A stretch of DNA of 49,710 bases from Amycolatopsis circi (GTDB lineage Bacteria > Actinomycetota > Actinomycetes > Mycobacteriales > Pseudonocardiaceae). Both the position numbers and the translations under genes were made by a program. Positions within the stretch are counted from its first letter, which is position 1. The number at the start of each line of letters is the position of its first letter. Of this stretch, positions 1 through 7,630 are shown one piece after another. The stretch lies in NCBI RefSeq assembly GCF_003385235.1, contig NZ_PQIA01000070.1:1-49710 (forward strand). The letters are read 5' to 3'. Under the pieces are notes generated by a model. That model searched no databases. It saw nothing but the letters and a program-made list of their open reading frames with translations, and was not told where the DNA came from.

Positions 1-879
1 CTGCAACCCGGCGTCGGCAGGCGACTGCACTGCCGACTGGACGATCGCCGCGACTTCCGGATCTACGTCAACGAAACCGAGTGCCGGCGAGTACGCGGCG
101 ATCAGCCCGCGCACGTCGCGCCGCACCGCCTCGCGGTACGCGCTGATCGGCGGCGCGAGCCCGGTCGGGTCGCGGTGGTCCGGCAGCGCGAGAACGTCCA
201 GCAGCAGCGCCGTGTCGTCCACGCAGCGCGCCATCGGCCCGGCGTGCGCGAGCGGGCCGAACGGGCTCGCCGGGAACAGCGGGATGCGGCCGTGGGTCGG
301 TTTCATGCCGACGATCCCGCAGAACGACGCGGGAATCCGCACCGAACCGCCGCCGTCGGTGCCGACGGACAGCTCGCCCATCGCCGCCGCGACCGCGGCC
401 GCGCTGCCGCCGCTGGATCCGCCCGCCGTCATCCGCGGGTTCACCGGATTGCGCGTGATGCCCGCGAGCGCGCTGTCGGTGACGCCCTTCCAGGCGATCT
501 CCGGCGTGGTCGTCTTGCCGAGCACGACCAGGCCCGCCTCGCGCATCCGCGCCATCACCGGGCTGTCGACCTCCCACGGCTGGTCGGCCGGGATGCTCGT
601 AGAACCGCGCAGCGTCGGCCAGCCCTGGGTGAGGAAGATGTCCTTGATGGACGCCGGAACGCCGTCGAGCGCGCCGATCGGATTCCCGTCGCGCCAGCGG
701 GCCTCGGCCGCTTTCGCCTGGTCGAGCGCGCGATCCGCGTCGACGAGGCAATAGGCGTTGATCTCGCGGTCGCGGTCCTCGATGTTCTGCAGGGCGCTCT
801 TCGTCGCCTCGACCGGCGACAGTTCGCCGGTGGCGTAGGCGGCGACGAGTTCACTGGCAGTCAATTCCCGGTCGCCCAT
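1..879 (-). CDS. Amidase signature family protein (C-terminus cut off by window edge)
   Basis: The first 293 residues are visible; the rest lies outside the window. The amidase signature fold is recognisable from the catalytic lysine in ASIKDIF (about residue 80), the Gly/Ser-rich segment GGSSGGSAAAVAA with the cis-Ser, and GTDGGGSVRIPASFCGIVGMKP carrying the Ser nucleophile region (quoted in part: GGGSVRIPASFCG). Members hydrolyse carboxamides to acid and ammonia in the cytoplasm; the substrate cannot be read from sequence. The ATG at 879 lies 19 nt inside the end of the upstream hydroxyacid dehydrogenase gene, so the two are probably translationally coupled. Through that gene it belongs to the ATTGTCAACAAT regulon. 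Confidence 0.9.
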   Translation of the reverse strand, partial: MGDRELTASELVAAYATGELSPVEATKSALQNIEDRDREINAYCLVDADRALDQAKAAEARWRDGNPIGALDGVPASIKDIFLTQGWPTLRGSTSIPADQPWEVDSPVMARMREAGLVVLGKTTTPEIAWKGVTDSALAGITRNPVNPRMTAGGSSGGSAAAVAAAMGELSVGTDGGGSVRIPASFCGIVGMKPTHGRIPLFPASPFGPLAHAGPMARCVDDTALLLDVLALPDHRDPTGLAPPISAYREAVRRDVRGLIAAYSPALGFVDVDPEVAAIVQSAVQSPADAGLQ

Positions 880-1877
880 CCGGCGCCTCCCTGCGATTCG
901 GACGGCACGTAGCCGAGCCGTTTGTCCACGACGTTCCAGAGCGGCTCCCCGCCGACCCAGCGCCGGAAGTTCCCCGCGAAGACCTCGACCAGGGTCCGCC
1001 GCCAGCCGATGAAGTCGCCCGACATGTGCGGGGACAACAGGACGTCCGGCATGGTCCACAGTGGACTCTCGGCGGGCAGCGGCTCGGTTTCGAAGACGTC
1101 GAGCGCGGCCCCGGCGATCTCCCCCGACTGCAGCGCCGCGACCAGATCGGACGTGACCACCAGTTCGCCGCGGCCCACATTCACGAACCGCGCGGACGGT
1201 TTCATCGCGGCGAACGCGGAGGCGTCGAACATGCCCTTGGTCTGGTCGGTGAGCGGCGCGACCGCGACGACGTAGTCGAACTCGGGCAAATACCGCGTCA
1301 GTTCGGCGGATTCGCGCACGACGCCGAAATCCGGATCCCCGACGCGGGCTCGCCGGCCCGCCCCGGACACGCGCATTCCGGCCGCGCGCAGCATCCGCGC
1401 GATGGCCCGTCCGATCGGTCCGGTGCCGACCACCAGCACCTCCCGCCCGGCGATCCGCTCGGTCTCGCGGTGCTTCCACGTGCCGGCGCGCTGCAGGTCG
1501 AGCGAGCGCGCGAAGTCCTTGGCGAACGACAGCACGACGCCGAGCACGTACTCCGCGATGGCGTCGTCGAACACCCCGCGCGAGTTCGTGAGCACGACGT
1601 CGCTGTCGCGCAGCCCCGGGAACAGCACCGGATCGACACCGGCGCTCGCGATGTGCAGCCACTTCAACCGGTCCGCGGCGGGCCACGCACCGGGGACGGC
1701 TCCGGAGAGGAAATCGTAGACAAAAAGCGCATCGGCTCCGGCAAGCGCACCGGCGAGCCCGCGCTCGTCGGTGTAACGAACTACCGCCGCGTCTTCGATA
1801 GCGGCCATGTCCGGTGGTTGGTCTGCGCCGCAGAGCACTGCCAGCACGGGGGTTTCCGGGGCGGTCACGATTGACAC
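861..1877 (-). CDS. D-2-hydroxyacid dehydrogenase, NAD(P)-dependent
   Basis: About 338 residues. The Rossmann motif reads VLVVGTGPIGRAIARML, preceded by the family segment EYVLGVVLSFAKDF. Substrate-loop and catalytic positions include NVGRGELV (Arg), ALDVFETEPLP (Glu) and a terminal LLSPHMSGD (His). Members interconvert 2-oxo acids and D-2-hydroxy acids. I chose GTG 1877 because the protein aligns naturally from there; no good Shine-Dalgarno is visible, a TTGACA-like -35 overlaps the operator at 1897, and GTG 1868 is an alternative. The gene is divergent from the isomerase-like gene at 1971, with the operator between them. Confidence 0.88.
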   Translation of the reverse strand: MSIVTAPETPVLAVLCGADQPPDMAAIEDAAVVRYTDERGLAGALAGADALFVYDFLSGAVPGAWPAADRLKWLHIASAGVDPVLFPGLRDSDVVLTNSRGVFDDAIAEYVLGVVLSFAKDFARSLDLQRAGTWKHRETERIAGREVLVVGTGPIGRAIARMLRAAGMRVSGAGRRARVGDPDFGVVRESAELTRYLPEFDYVVAVAPLTDQTKGMFDASAFAAMKPSARFVNVGRGELVVTSDLVAALQSGEIAGAALDVFETEPLPAESPLWTMPDVLLSPHMSGDFIGWRRTLVEVFAGNFRRWVGGEPLWNVVDKRLGYVPSESQGGAGWATGN

Positions 1878-1896
1878 GGTAAAAGTGGCTCGTATG

Positions 1897-1908
1897 ATTG
1901 TCAACAAT
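1897..1908. promoter_or_regulatory. Operator palindrome, site 1 of 3 (ATTGTCAACAAT)
   Basis: ATTGT and ACAAT arms flank CA. The site lies between the divergent starts at 1877 (hydroxyacid dehydrogenase) and 1971 (isomerase-like). The same motif recurs at 2726 and 9135. TTGT-N2-ACAA is the usual look of FCD-type GntR operators, and a GntR/FCD gene lies in this cluster at 3487. Binding by that protein is inferred. Confidence 0.75.
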
Positions 1909-1970
1909 CCGAGGACCACCCCCGGAGCACCGGACGGGCATCCGCACAGGCGTATTCCGGAGGCTGAACC

Positions 1971-2711
1971 TTGGATCTGGACTCTCTCGCGTTCGAGGGC
2001 CCGCTAGCCCAGCGCGGCATCGGCGTGATCGCGCCGTTCGACCTCGCGCTCGAGCGCGAACTGTGGCGCTGGGTGCCGATGGAGGTGTCGCTGCATCTCG
2101 CCCGCACTCCGTACGAACCGGTCCCGGTGAGCATGGAGATGGCGCAGCTGGTGAGCGACAGCCGACACCTCGCCACGGCCACGCGCGACGTGCTGCACGT
2201 CGAGCCCGAGGTGGTCGCGTACCTGTGCACCTCCGGCAGCTTCGTGAACGGCATCGACTACGAACGCTCCCTCACCAAGGCGATCTGCGACGCGGGCGCG
2301 CCGGACGCGGTCACCACCTCCGGCGCTCTCGTCGAGGTGCTGCACCAGCTCGACCTGCACCGGGTTTCGGTGCTCACGCCGTACGACGCCGACCTCACCG
2401 GAAAACTCCACGACTTCCTCGCCGAGGTCGGCGTGGACACTGTGTCCAGCGATCACCTCGGGCTGGGCGGCGGCATCTGGAAGGTCAGCTACCGCACCAT
2501 CGCCGAGCGCATCCTGGCCGCGGACCACCGCGAGGCCGAGGCGATCTTCGTCAGCTGCACCAACCTCCCCACGTTCGACCTGATCGAACCGCTGGAGAAG
2601 GCGCTCGGCAAACCCGTGCTGACCGCCAACCAGCTGACCATGTGGGCCTGCCTGCGCCGGATGCGGCTGCCCATCGTGGGACCCGGCCAGTGGCTGCGGG
2701 AGGTGTCTTGA
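1971..2711 (+). CDS. Maleate isomerase / Asp-Glu racemase superfamily protein (two-cysteine type)
   Basis: 246 residues. The protein has the two half-site motifs of the Asp/Glu racemase and maleate cis-trans isomerase fold: AYLCTSGSFVNG with Cys86 and FVSCTNLPTFD with Cys196. Both cysteines used by maleate isomerase are therefore present. The family also contains arylmalonate decarboxylases, which use one cysteine, so the reaction is isomerisation, racemisation or decarboxylation of a small dicarboxylate-like acid. The start is TTG 1971, supported by GGAGG at 1959-1963 seven bases upstream. It is the first gene of a rightward set with a paralogue and the GntR regulator. Confidence 0.85.
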   Translation: MDLDSLAFEGPLAQRGIGVIAPFDLALERELWRWVPMEVSLHLARTPYEPVPVSMEMAQLVSDSRHLATATRDVLHVEPEVVAYLCTSGSFVNGIDYERSLTKAICDAGAPDAVTTSGALVEVLHQLDLHRVSVLTPYDADLTGKLHDFLAEVGVDTVSSDHLGLGGGIWKVSYRTIAERILAADHREAEAIFVSCTNLPTFDLIEPLEKALGKPVLTANQLTMWACLRRMRLPIVGPGQWLREVS

Positions 2712-2725
2712 CCCCTCCCGCTAAT

Positions 2726-2737
2726 ATTGTCGACAAT
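2726..2737. promoter_or_regulatory. Operator palindrome, site 2 of 3 (ATTGTCGACAAT)
   Basis: This is a perfect 12-bp palindrome in the 46-bp gap between the two isomerase-like genes, 21 bases before GTG 2758. Its position implies a separately controlled internal promoter for the second paralogue and the regulator gene. The link to the GntR protein is inferred from the matching sites at 1897 and 9135. Confidence 0.75.
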
Positions 2738-2757
2738 TTGCGCATCCCGGAGGTTTC

Positions 2758-3483
2758 GTGACCACGATCGGCTTCATCTACCCCGACCACGCGGCCGAGG
2801 ACGACTACCCGCTCGCGGAACAGCTTCTCGGCGGCTCCGAAGGCGACATCGGCTTGCCGGTCGCGCACATCTACGGCACCGACCTGCACGCCGTGCCGGA
2901 ACTGCTCGACCTCGGCAGCGAAGCCCGGCTCGCCGAAGGCGCCCGGCTGCTCGCGAAGCACCAGCCGGAAGCCGTCGTGTGGGCTTGCACGTCCGGCAGC
3001 TTCGTGTACGGCTGGGACGGCGCGCGCAACCAGGCCGACCAGCTCGCTGCGGTTGCCGGGGTCCCGGCGTCGAGCACGTCGTTCGCCTTCGTGCACGCGG
3101 CGAAAGCCCTTGGCGTGCAACGAGTCGCGGTAGCCGCGAGCTACCCCGACGACGTCGCGCGACTGTTCGTGGACTTCCTCGCCGCCGGAGGTGTCGAGGT
3201 GCTCTCGATGTCGAGCGCCGACATCGACACCGCCGCCGAAGTCGGCCAGCTCGCCCCCGAGGCTGTGGTCGACCTGGCGGTAAGCCACGACCACCCGGAC
3301 GCCGACGCGGTCTTGGTGCCCGACACCGCGATGCGCACGCTCGGCGAGATCACCGCGATCGAGGAGAAACTCGGCAAGCCGGTGCTGACCGCCAACCAGG
3401 TGACCATCTGGGAAGGTCTGCGCCTGACCGGCTCGACCCGGCTGGTGCGTTCGCTGGGCGCGTTGTTCCGGACGAGGGGCTGA
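2758..3483 (+). CDS. Maleate isomerase / arylmalonate decarboxylase-like paralogue with one catalytic cysteine
   Basis: 241 residues, clearly a paralogue of the preceding protein. The first motif, VWACTSGSFVYGW, keeps its cysteine (Cys77). At the second position, where the neighbour has FVSCT, this protein has LVPDT, so the second cysteine is replaced by Asp189. Known maleate isomerases need both cysteines; arylmalonate decarboxylase has one, but at the other position. The chemistry is therefore likely to differ from the neighbour's, or the two may form a heteromer. GTG 2758 is preceded by GGAGG at 2749-2753. The gntR gene follows after 3 bases. Confidence 0.83.
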   Translation: MTTIGFIYPDHAAEDDYPLAEQLLGGSEGDIGLPVAHIYGTDLHAVPELLDLGSEARLAEGARLLAKHQPEAVVWACTSGSFVYGWDGARNQADQLAAVAGVPASSTSFAFVHAAKALGVQRVAVAASYPDDVARLFVDFLAAGGVEVLSMSSADIDTAAEVGQLAPEAVVDLAVSHDHPDADAVLVPDTAMRTLGEITAIEEKLGKPVLTANQVTIWEGLRLTGSTRLVRSLGALFRTRG

Positions 3484-3486
3484 CCC

Positions 3487-4173
3487 GTGGTCGCACTGCC
3501 TGACATAGAACCGGTGAGCCGGGAATCGACCGCCGCCGTGATCGCGCGCCAACTGCGCGACGCCATCATGACCGGCGCGCTTCCGCCGGGCACCCAGCTC
3601 GGCGAGACCGACCTGGCCGCCCGCTTCCAGGTCTCGCGAGGCCCGCTGCGCGAGGCAATGCAGCACCTCGTGTCCGAGGGCCTGCTGCGCAGCGAACGCC
3701 ACCGGGGCCTGTTCGTGATCGACCTCGAACCGGCGGACGTGTTCGATATCTATCTCGCCCGCTCGGCGGTGGAAAGAGCCGCCCTTCTCTGTGCGTTCCG
3801 CGGCGACCGCGAGGCGGTGGCCACCACGCTGGAACAGAACGTGGCCGACATGGCTGCCGCCGCGAACGAACCGGCCGCGTTGTCCGAGGCGGACCTCCGG
3901 TTTCATGAGGCGCTGATCAATGCGTCCGGAAGCAAACGGCTGATGCGGATGGCCCGGACGTTGCTGATCGAGACGCGGATGTGCCTGACGTTGCTGCAGA
4001 ACACGTATCAGGGCGTGGAGGATCGGCTGGAGGAGCACACGAGAATCATCGAAGCCCTGCGCTCGGACGACGAGGAGACGGCGCTGCATTTGCTGGACGC
4101 GCATATGGAGGACGCGATCAGCCGGTTGCTTCCGGGGCGGAGCTTGAAGGACGGTGTTGCGGCGGCTGGGTGA
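3487..4173 (+). CDS. GntR family transcriptional regulator, FCD (FadR/VanR) type
   Basis: 228 residues. The N-terminal winged helix-turn-helix spans about residues 10-75 (GTQLGETDLAARFQVSRGPL, then REAMQHLVSEGLL). The C-terminal all-helical FCD domain keeps the metal-binding pattern DLRFHEAL, EEHTRII and LDAHMEDA (one Asp and three His), so a small organic acid bound through a metal is the likely effector. It is the last gene of the rightward set starting at 1971, 3 bases after the second paralogue. It is the obvious candidate to bind the three ATTGTC[A/G]ACAAT palindromes; FCD regulators usually repress until the catabolic substrate is present. The GTG start is at 3487. Confidence 0.93.
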   Translation: MVALPDIEPVSRESTAAVIARQLRDAIMTGALPPGTQLGETDLAARFQVSRGPLREAMQHLVSEGLLRSERHRGLFVIDLEPADVFDIYLARSAVERAALLCAFRGDREAVATTLEQNVADMAAAANEPAALSEADLRFHEALINASGSKRLMRMARTLLIETRMCLTLLQNTYQGVEDRLEEHTRIIEALRSDDEETALHLLDAHMEDAISRLLPGRSLKDGVAAAG

Positions 4174-4182
4174 CGGGGTGGC

Positions 4183-4827
4183 TTTTGGCCAGACGGTCGC
4201 TGCCGCCAGCTTTCGCGAGGCAATCACGATTGCGGTGTGGGCACCGCAACCAACCGCCCGGCCCGGGTCGCGCTGCCGAGTGAGCCAGGCGACTTCTCAA
4301 CCGCCAGGCCGCCGAGCGGCGACACCCGCTTCCGCGCGGGCATGGCGATCGCGCTGCGGATCACCGCACTCAGCCACCCCTCCCAGGCAGCCCTCCGCCG
4401 TCTGCCGAGCGAGGCAGGCAGCTTGTCGGACTCGGCATCGCCGAGCAGCGACACCCGCTTCCGCGCGGGCATGGCGATCGCGCTGCGGATCACCGCACTC
4501 AGCCACCCCTCCCAGGCAGCCCTCCGCCGTCTGCCGAGCGAAGCAGGCAGCTTGTCGGACTCGGCATCGCCGAGCAGCGACACCCGCTTCCGCGCGGGCA
4601 TGGCGATCGCGCTGCGGATCACCGCACTCAGCCACCCCTCCCAGGCAGCCCTCCGCCGTCTGCCGAGCGAGGCAGGCAGTTTGTCGGACTCGGCATCGCC
4701 GAGCAGCGATGCCAGCTTCCGCGCGGGCATCACGGTTGCACTGCGCAGCAACGCACTCAGTCACCCGGCCCGGATCGAGTTCCCGGCGCCTGCCAAGTAA
4801 GCCGGGCGGCAGCTTCTCGGCGCCTGG
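4183..4827. repeat. 129-bp tandem repeat, five units
   Basis: Units start at about 4183, 4312, 4441, 4570 and 4699. The three central units are almost identical (for example CGCTTCCGCGCGGGCATGGC recurs every 129 bp); the first and last are clearly related but diverged. The period is a multiple of three, so several frames stay open on both strands, and I do not accept any as a gene. The surrounding 4174-4908 stretch holds no other recognisable gene. Near-identity of the middle units suggests recent expansion or homogenisation by recombination. Confidence 0.9.
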
Positions 4828-4908
4828 CGGAACGCACCGCCTGAACTCGCCCCGCACTGCCCGATCTCCGTACGGGCACCTGAAACCCGAGCCGCTTCCC
4901 GGTCTGGC

Positions 4909-5430
4909 CTAGGGCGGCTTGCTCTCCCCTCCACCTCGCCTCGCGTATTGCTCCCCCGGCGGCGGGAACCGCGCGGTGGTCCGCTTTTCGCGGGAGAACT
5001 GGCGCACCACCGGCAGGCCGAACGCCACCTGACCTGGTTCAGCGGCTTCACCCCCTACCGCATGCTCGGAATAAGAAGCGCCCTCCCAGAAGAGGACCTC
5101 TCTTTCTCCGGACTCGTCTCCTTCCGCGCCGATCCGTACGGCACTCACTTTGCTGCAGGCCACAAACCCAGAGCCGAAAGTGCCGCCGGTCAAAGTGAGC
5201 AGCAGCAACGGTATGGCTGAGCTGTCGTCGAGGTCGCCGTGGCTCGACACCGGCGCGATAGCAAGACCGCCGGTAAAGCGGGTGTCGAGTTCCAACCTCT
5301 CCACCGCGGTGAACAGAACCTCCACTTGCTTCTCATAGCTGCGCAACCACAACAGCTTGTGCCCGATGACATACCGGATCGGCACGAAATCGCCGTCAGC
5401 GAAGAAGGGAAGCCCGCCCATGGTCTCCAC
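4909..5430 (-). CDS. Hypothetical protein
   Basis: About 173 residues from GTG 5430, or 170 from ATG 5421 (MGGLPFFADGDFVPIRYVIG). I recognise no family. The sequence looks protein-like, with a balanced residue mix and a plausible beta-rich core (VEVLFTAVERLELDTRF, AIPLLLLTLTGGTFGSGFVA), then a charged, low-complexity C-terminal tail. It is codirectional with the GNAT gene that ends at 5487. The start is uncertain and the tail borders the tandem repeat. Confidence 0.45.
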   Translation of the reverse strand: METMGGLPFFADGDFVPIRYVIGHKLLWLRSYEKQVEVLFTAVERLELDTRFTGGLAIAPVSSHGDLDDSSAIPLLLLTLTGGTFGSGFVACSKVSAVRIGAEGDESGEREVLFWEGASYSEHAVGGEAAEPGQVAFGLPVVRQFSREKRTTARFPPPGEQYARRGGGESKPP

Positions 5431-5486
5431 TATGCCAGGGACGACCGGCTGTGCTGCCGGTTCGAAAGCGACCCGGGCGATGCGAC

Positions 5487-5981
5487 TCAGCTCGGCTGGG
5501 GCTCGAGCGTGATCCAGTACCGCCGCACCGGCCCGCGCTCGGTCTGGCGTACTTCCTCCAGCACGCCGCCCGCGCGTTCGATCGTCTTGGCGGACGCCAG
5601 GTTCTCCCCCGCGCACGCCAAGAGCACCCGAGACAAGCCCCGAGCCTCGGTCAGCATCTCGCGCAACGCCCAGGAAGCCAGACCGCGGCCACGCGCCGAC
5701 GGGCGGATGCCGAAGCCGAGGTGTCCGGCCCACGACACGTACTCCGCCGGGCCGGAGCGCAGGGCGATTCCGCCGAGCACCTGCCCGTCCTCGACTAGCC
5801 AGCGGTACAGAGTGTGGTCCCGCGTCAAGGAATCCACCCAGGCGGCGAAGCCAGCGGGAGAATCGACGACATCCGACGCCGACAGACCGAAGCCGTCCTC
5901 GTGCAGCCCTGGACCCCATTCGGCGTGTGCTTCCAGCCACGAGCGATGCAGCCGGACGGTGGGGGCCAGAAGTTCGGGCAT
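5487..5981 (-). CDS. GNAT family N-acetyltransferase
   Basis: 164 residues. The acetyl-CoA binding motif A is GFGIRPSARGRGLASWALREM, read in part as RPSARGRGLASWAL, followed by the motif B region ENLASAKTIERAGGVLEEV typical of ribosomal-protein or small-molecule acetyltransferases of the RimJ/RimL-like type. Its natural substrate is unknown. It starts at ATG 5981. It lies with two other small leftward genes between the halves of the catabolic cluster and has no visible link to them. Confidence 0.88.
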   Translation of the reverse strand: MPELLAPTVRLHRSWLEAHAEWGPGLHEDGFGLSASDVVDSPAGFAAWVDSLTRDHTLYRWLVEDGQVLGGIALRSGPAEYVSWAGHLGFGIRPSARGRGLASWALREMLTEARGLSRVLLACAGENLASAKTIERAGGVLEEVRQTERGPVRRYWITLEPQPS

Positions 5982-6034
5982 GATCCGATTCTACCGGGCC
6001 AAAGCGCGAAAAAGCCTGGCGCGGCAAGAAGAAC

Positions 6035-6502
6035 TCAGGCATGCCGCACCCCCAGCACGGGCTGTCCGCCGAGGCCGGAGTTGTAGTGCGGCGACCACGG
6101 GAACCGGCCCGTTGGATCGGCGTATACCAGCTGCATGGCTTGGATTCCGGTGCCATAACAGCAAACCGCGAGATGCAAATGCGCCGCGGGGGTGCTGAGT
6201 TCGACGACTTCCAGCTTCGGCAGCCGGGGCAGCAGCCACTGTTCCCCGGGCACCGGCGGCCCGGTGTGCAGCGAATGTTCAGCTCCGGCGTTCAACACGT
6301 ATGCCGATTCGTGCAACGACAATCCGGTGACTACCAGCTCCGGCAAGCCTTGCACGGTCAGGCCCGCGGTGTACGCCCAGGGCGGCCGGGAACCTGGCCC
6401 CAGCACGCCCTGGACGCACCATCCGTACTCCCTGATCCGGTCCAGCACCTCGATCAGGTACTGCTCCTCGGATCTTTCCGGCTCCTCGCACATCTGGCAC
6501 AT
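6035..6502 (-). CDS. DUF4262 domain-containing protein
   Basis: About 155 residues, with an N-terminal CQMC pair, the phrase WAYTAGLTVQGLPELVVTGL and GEQWLLPRLPKLEVVELS, which are hallmarks of DUF4262. No biochemical function is established for the family. I start it at ATG 6502 because AGGAGG lies six bases upstream; the in-frame GTG at 6508 directly abuts that site and is less likely. Confidence 0.8.
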   Translation of the reverse strand: MCQMCEEPERSEEQYLIEVLDRIREYGWCVQGVLGPGSRPPWAYTAGLTVQGLPELVVTGLSLHESAYVLNAGAEHSLHTGPPVPGEQWLLPRLPKLEVVELSTPAAHLHLAVCCYGTGIQAMQLVYADPTGRFPWSPHYNSGLGGQPVLGVRHA

Positions 6503-6574
6503 CGGCACCCTCCTCCCCTCGGGGACCCGTCGACCGGGTCAGGGAAGAGTGAACCTCGCGGCACCGACGAAAAA

Positions 6575-7630
6575 TCAGCGGAGCGAATCGGCCACCGCGG
6601 CGCCGAGCGCGGTTGTGGTAGCGGTTCCGCCGAGGTCGGGGGTGAGCGTTTCGCCGGCGGTCAGCACCTCGTCGACCGAGGCTCGGATCGCTTGTGCGGC
6701 AACGGTTTCCCCGAGGTGGTCGAGCAGCATCGCCCCGGCGAGGATCTGGGCGACCGGGTTCGCGATGCCCTGTCCGGCGATGTCCGGAGCACTGCCGTGG
6801 ACCGCCTCGAACATCGACGGAAAGTCACCTGATGGGTTGATGTTTCCGGACGGCGCCATGCCCAGTCCGCCGGTGATCGCGGCCGCGAGGTCGCTCAGGA
6901 TGTCGCCGAACAGGTTCGACGCCACCACCACGTCGAGCCGGTCCGGGGCCTGCACCATCCGCGCGGCGAGAGCGTCCACATGGCACTGTTCCGCGCGGAC
7001 GTCCGGATACTGCGCGGCGACCTCGGCGAAGATCTCGTCCCAGTACGGCATCGAGTGGATCAGCCCGTTGGACTTGGTCGCCGACGTGACGTGCTGCGAA
7101 CGCGTGCGCGCGAGATCGAAGGCGTACCGGATGATCCGTTCCACTCCGACCCGCGTGAACACCGACTCCTGCAGCACGAACTCGTCCGGTCGCCCGGCGT
7201 TGTGCCGTCCGCCGATCTCCGAGTACTCGCCCTCGGAGTTCTCCCGGACGATCACCATTTCCAGCTCGTCGGCCTTCCGCCCGGCCAGCACCGAGGACGT
7301 CCCCGGCAGCAGCCGGACCGGCCGCAGGTTGACGTACTGCTGGAACGCCCGCCGCAAGGGAATCAGCAGACCCCACAAGGAAACGTGGTCAGCGACGCCC
7401 GGGAAGCCGACCGCGCCGAGCAGGATGCCGTCGAAGCCCGACAGCTGCGCGACCCCGTCCTCCGGCATCATCGCGCCGGTCTTCGCGTACCGCTCGCAGC
7501 TCCAGTCGAATTCGGTCCACTCCAACGAGAATCCGTACTTCGCCGCCGCCGCGTCGAGGACCCGGCGCGCTTCGATGGTGACGTCGACTCCGATCCCGTC
7601 GCCCGGGATGCTCGCGATCCGGTGTGTCAC
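6575..7630 (-). CDS. Tartrate / isopropylmalate dehydrogenase family oxidative decarboxylase
   Basis: 351 residues. The start (RIASIPGDGIGVDVTIEARR), the substrate loop with VRENSEGEYSEIGG, and the metal/NAD segment SNLFGDILSDLAAAITGGLG with GSAPDIAGQGIANP mark the beta-decarboxylating dehydrogenase family. The spacing and the EGEYSEIGG loop resemble tartrate dehydrogenase more than leucine-pathway LeuB. It would oxidise a 2-hydroxy dicarboxylate with NAD+ and Mg or Mn. GTG 7630 overlaps the aldehyde dehydrogenase stop by 4 nt, so the two form one leftward operon driven from the operator at 9135. Confidence 0.88.
   Translation of the reverse strand: MTHRIASIPGDGIGVDVTIEARRVLDAAAAKYGFSLEWTEFDWSCERYAKTGAMMPEDGVAQLSGFDGILLGAVGFPGVADHVSLWGLLIPLRRAFQQYVNLRPVRLLPGTSSVLAGRKADELEMVIVRENSEGEYSEIGGRHNAGRPDEFVLQESVFTRVGVERIIRYAFDLARTRSQHVTSATKSNGLIHSMPYWDEIFAEVAAQYPDVRAEQCHVDALAARMVQAPDRLDVVVASNLFGDILSDLAAAITGGLGMAPSGNINPSGDFPSMFEAVHGSAPDIAGQGIANPVAQILAGAMLLDHLGETVAAQAIRASVDEVLTAGETLTPDLGGTATTTALGAAVADSLR

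Noticed and set aside
1..4173. Nicotinate-type maleamate/maleate pathway
   Set aside because: An amidase and maleate isomerase-like genes fit, but no nicotinate hydroxylase, ring dioxygenase or deformylase is present in the window, so the assignment is not supported.
4183..4827. CRISPR-like array
   Set aside because: The repeats are 129-bp head-to-tail units without short repeats and unique spacers, and no cas gene is present.
4154..4912. Several overlapping ORFs in the tandem repeat
   Set aside because: The 129-bp period keeps several frames open on both strands; none has a domain, and the peptides are repetitive and Arg/Ser/Ala-rich.
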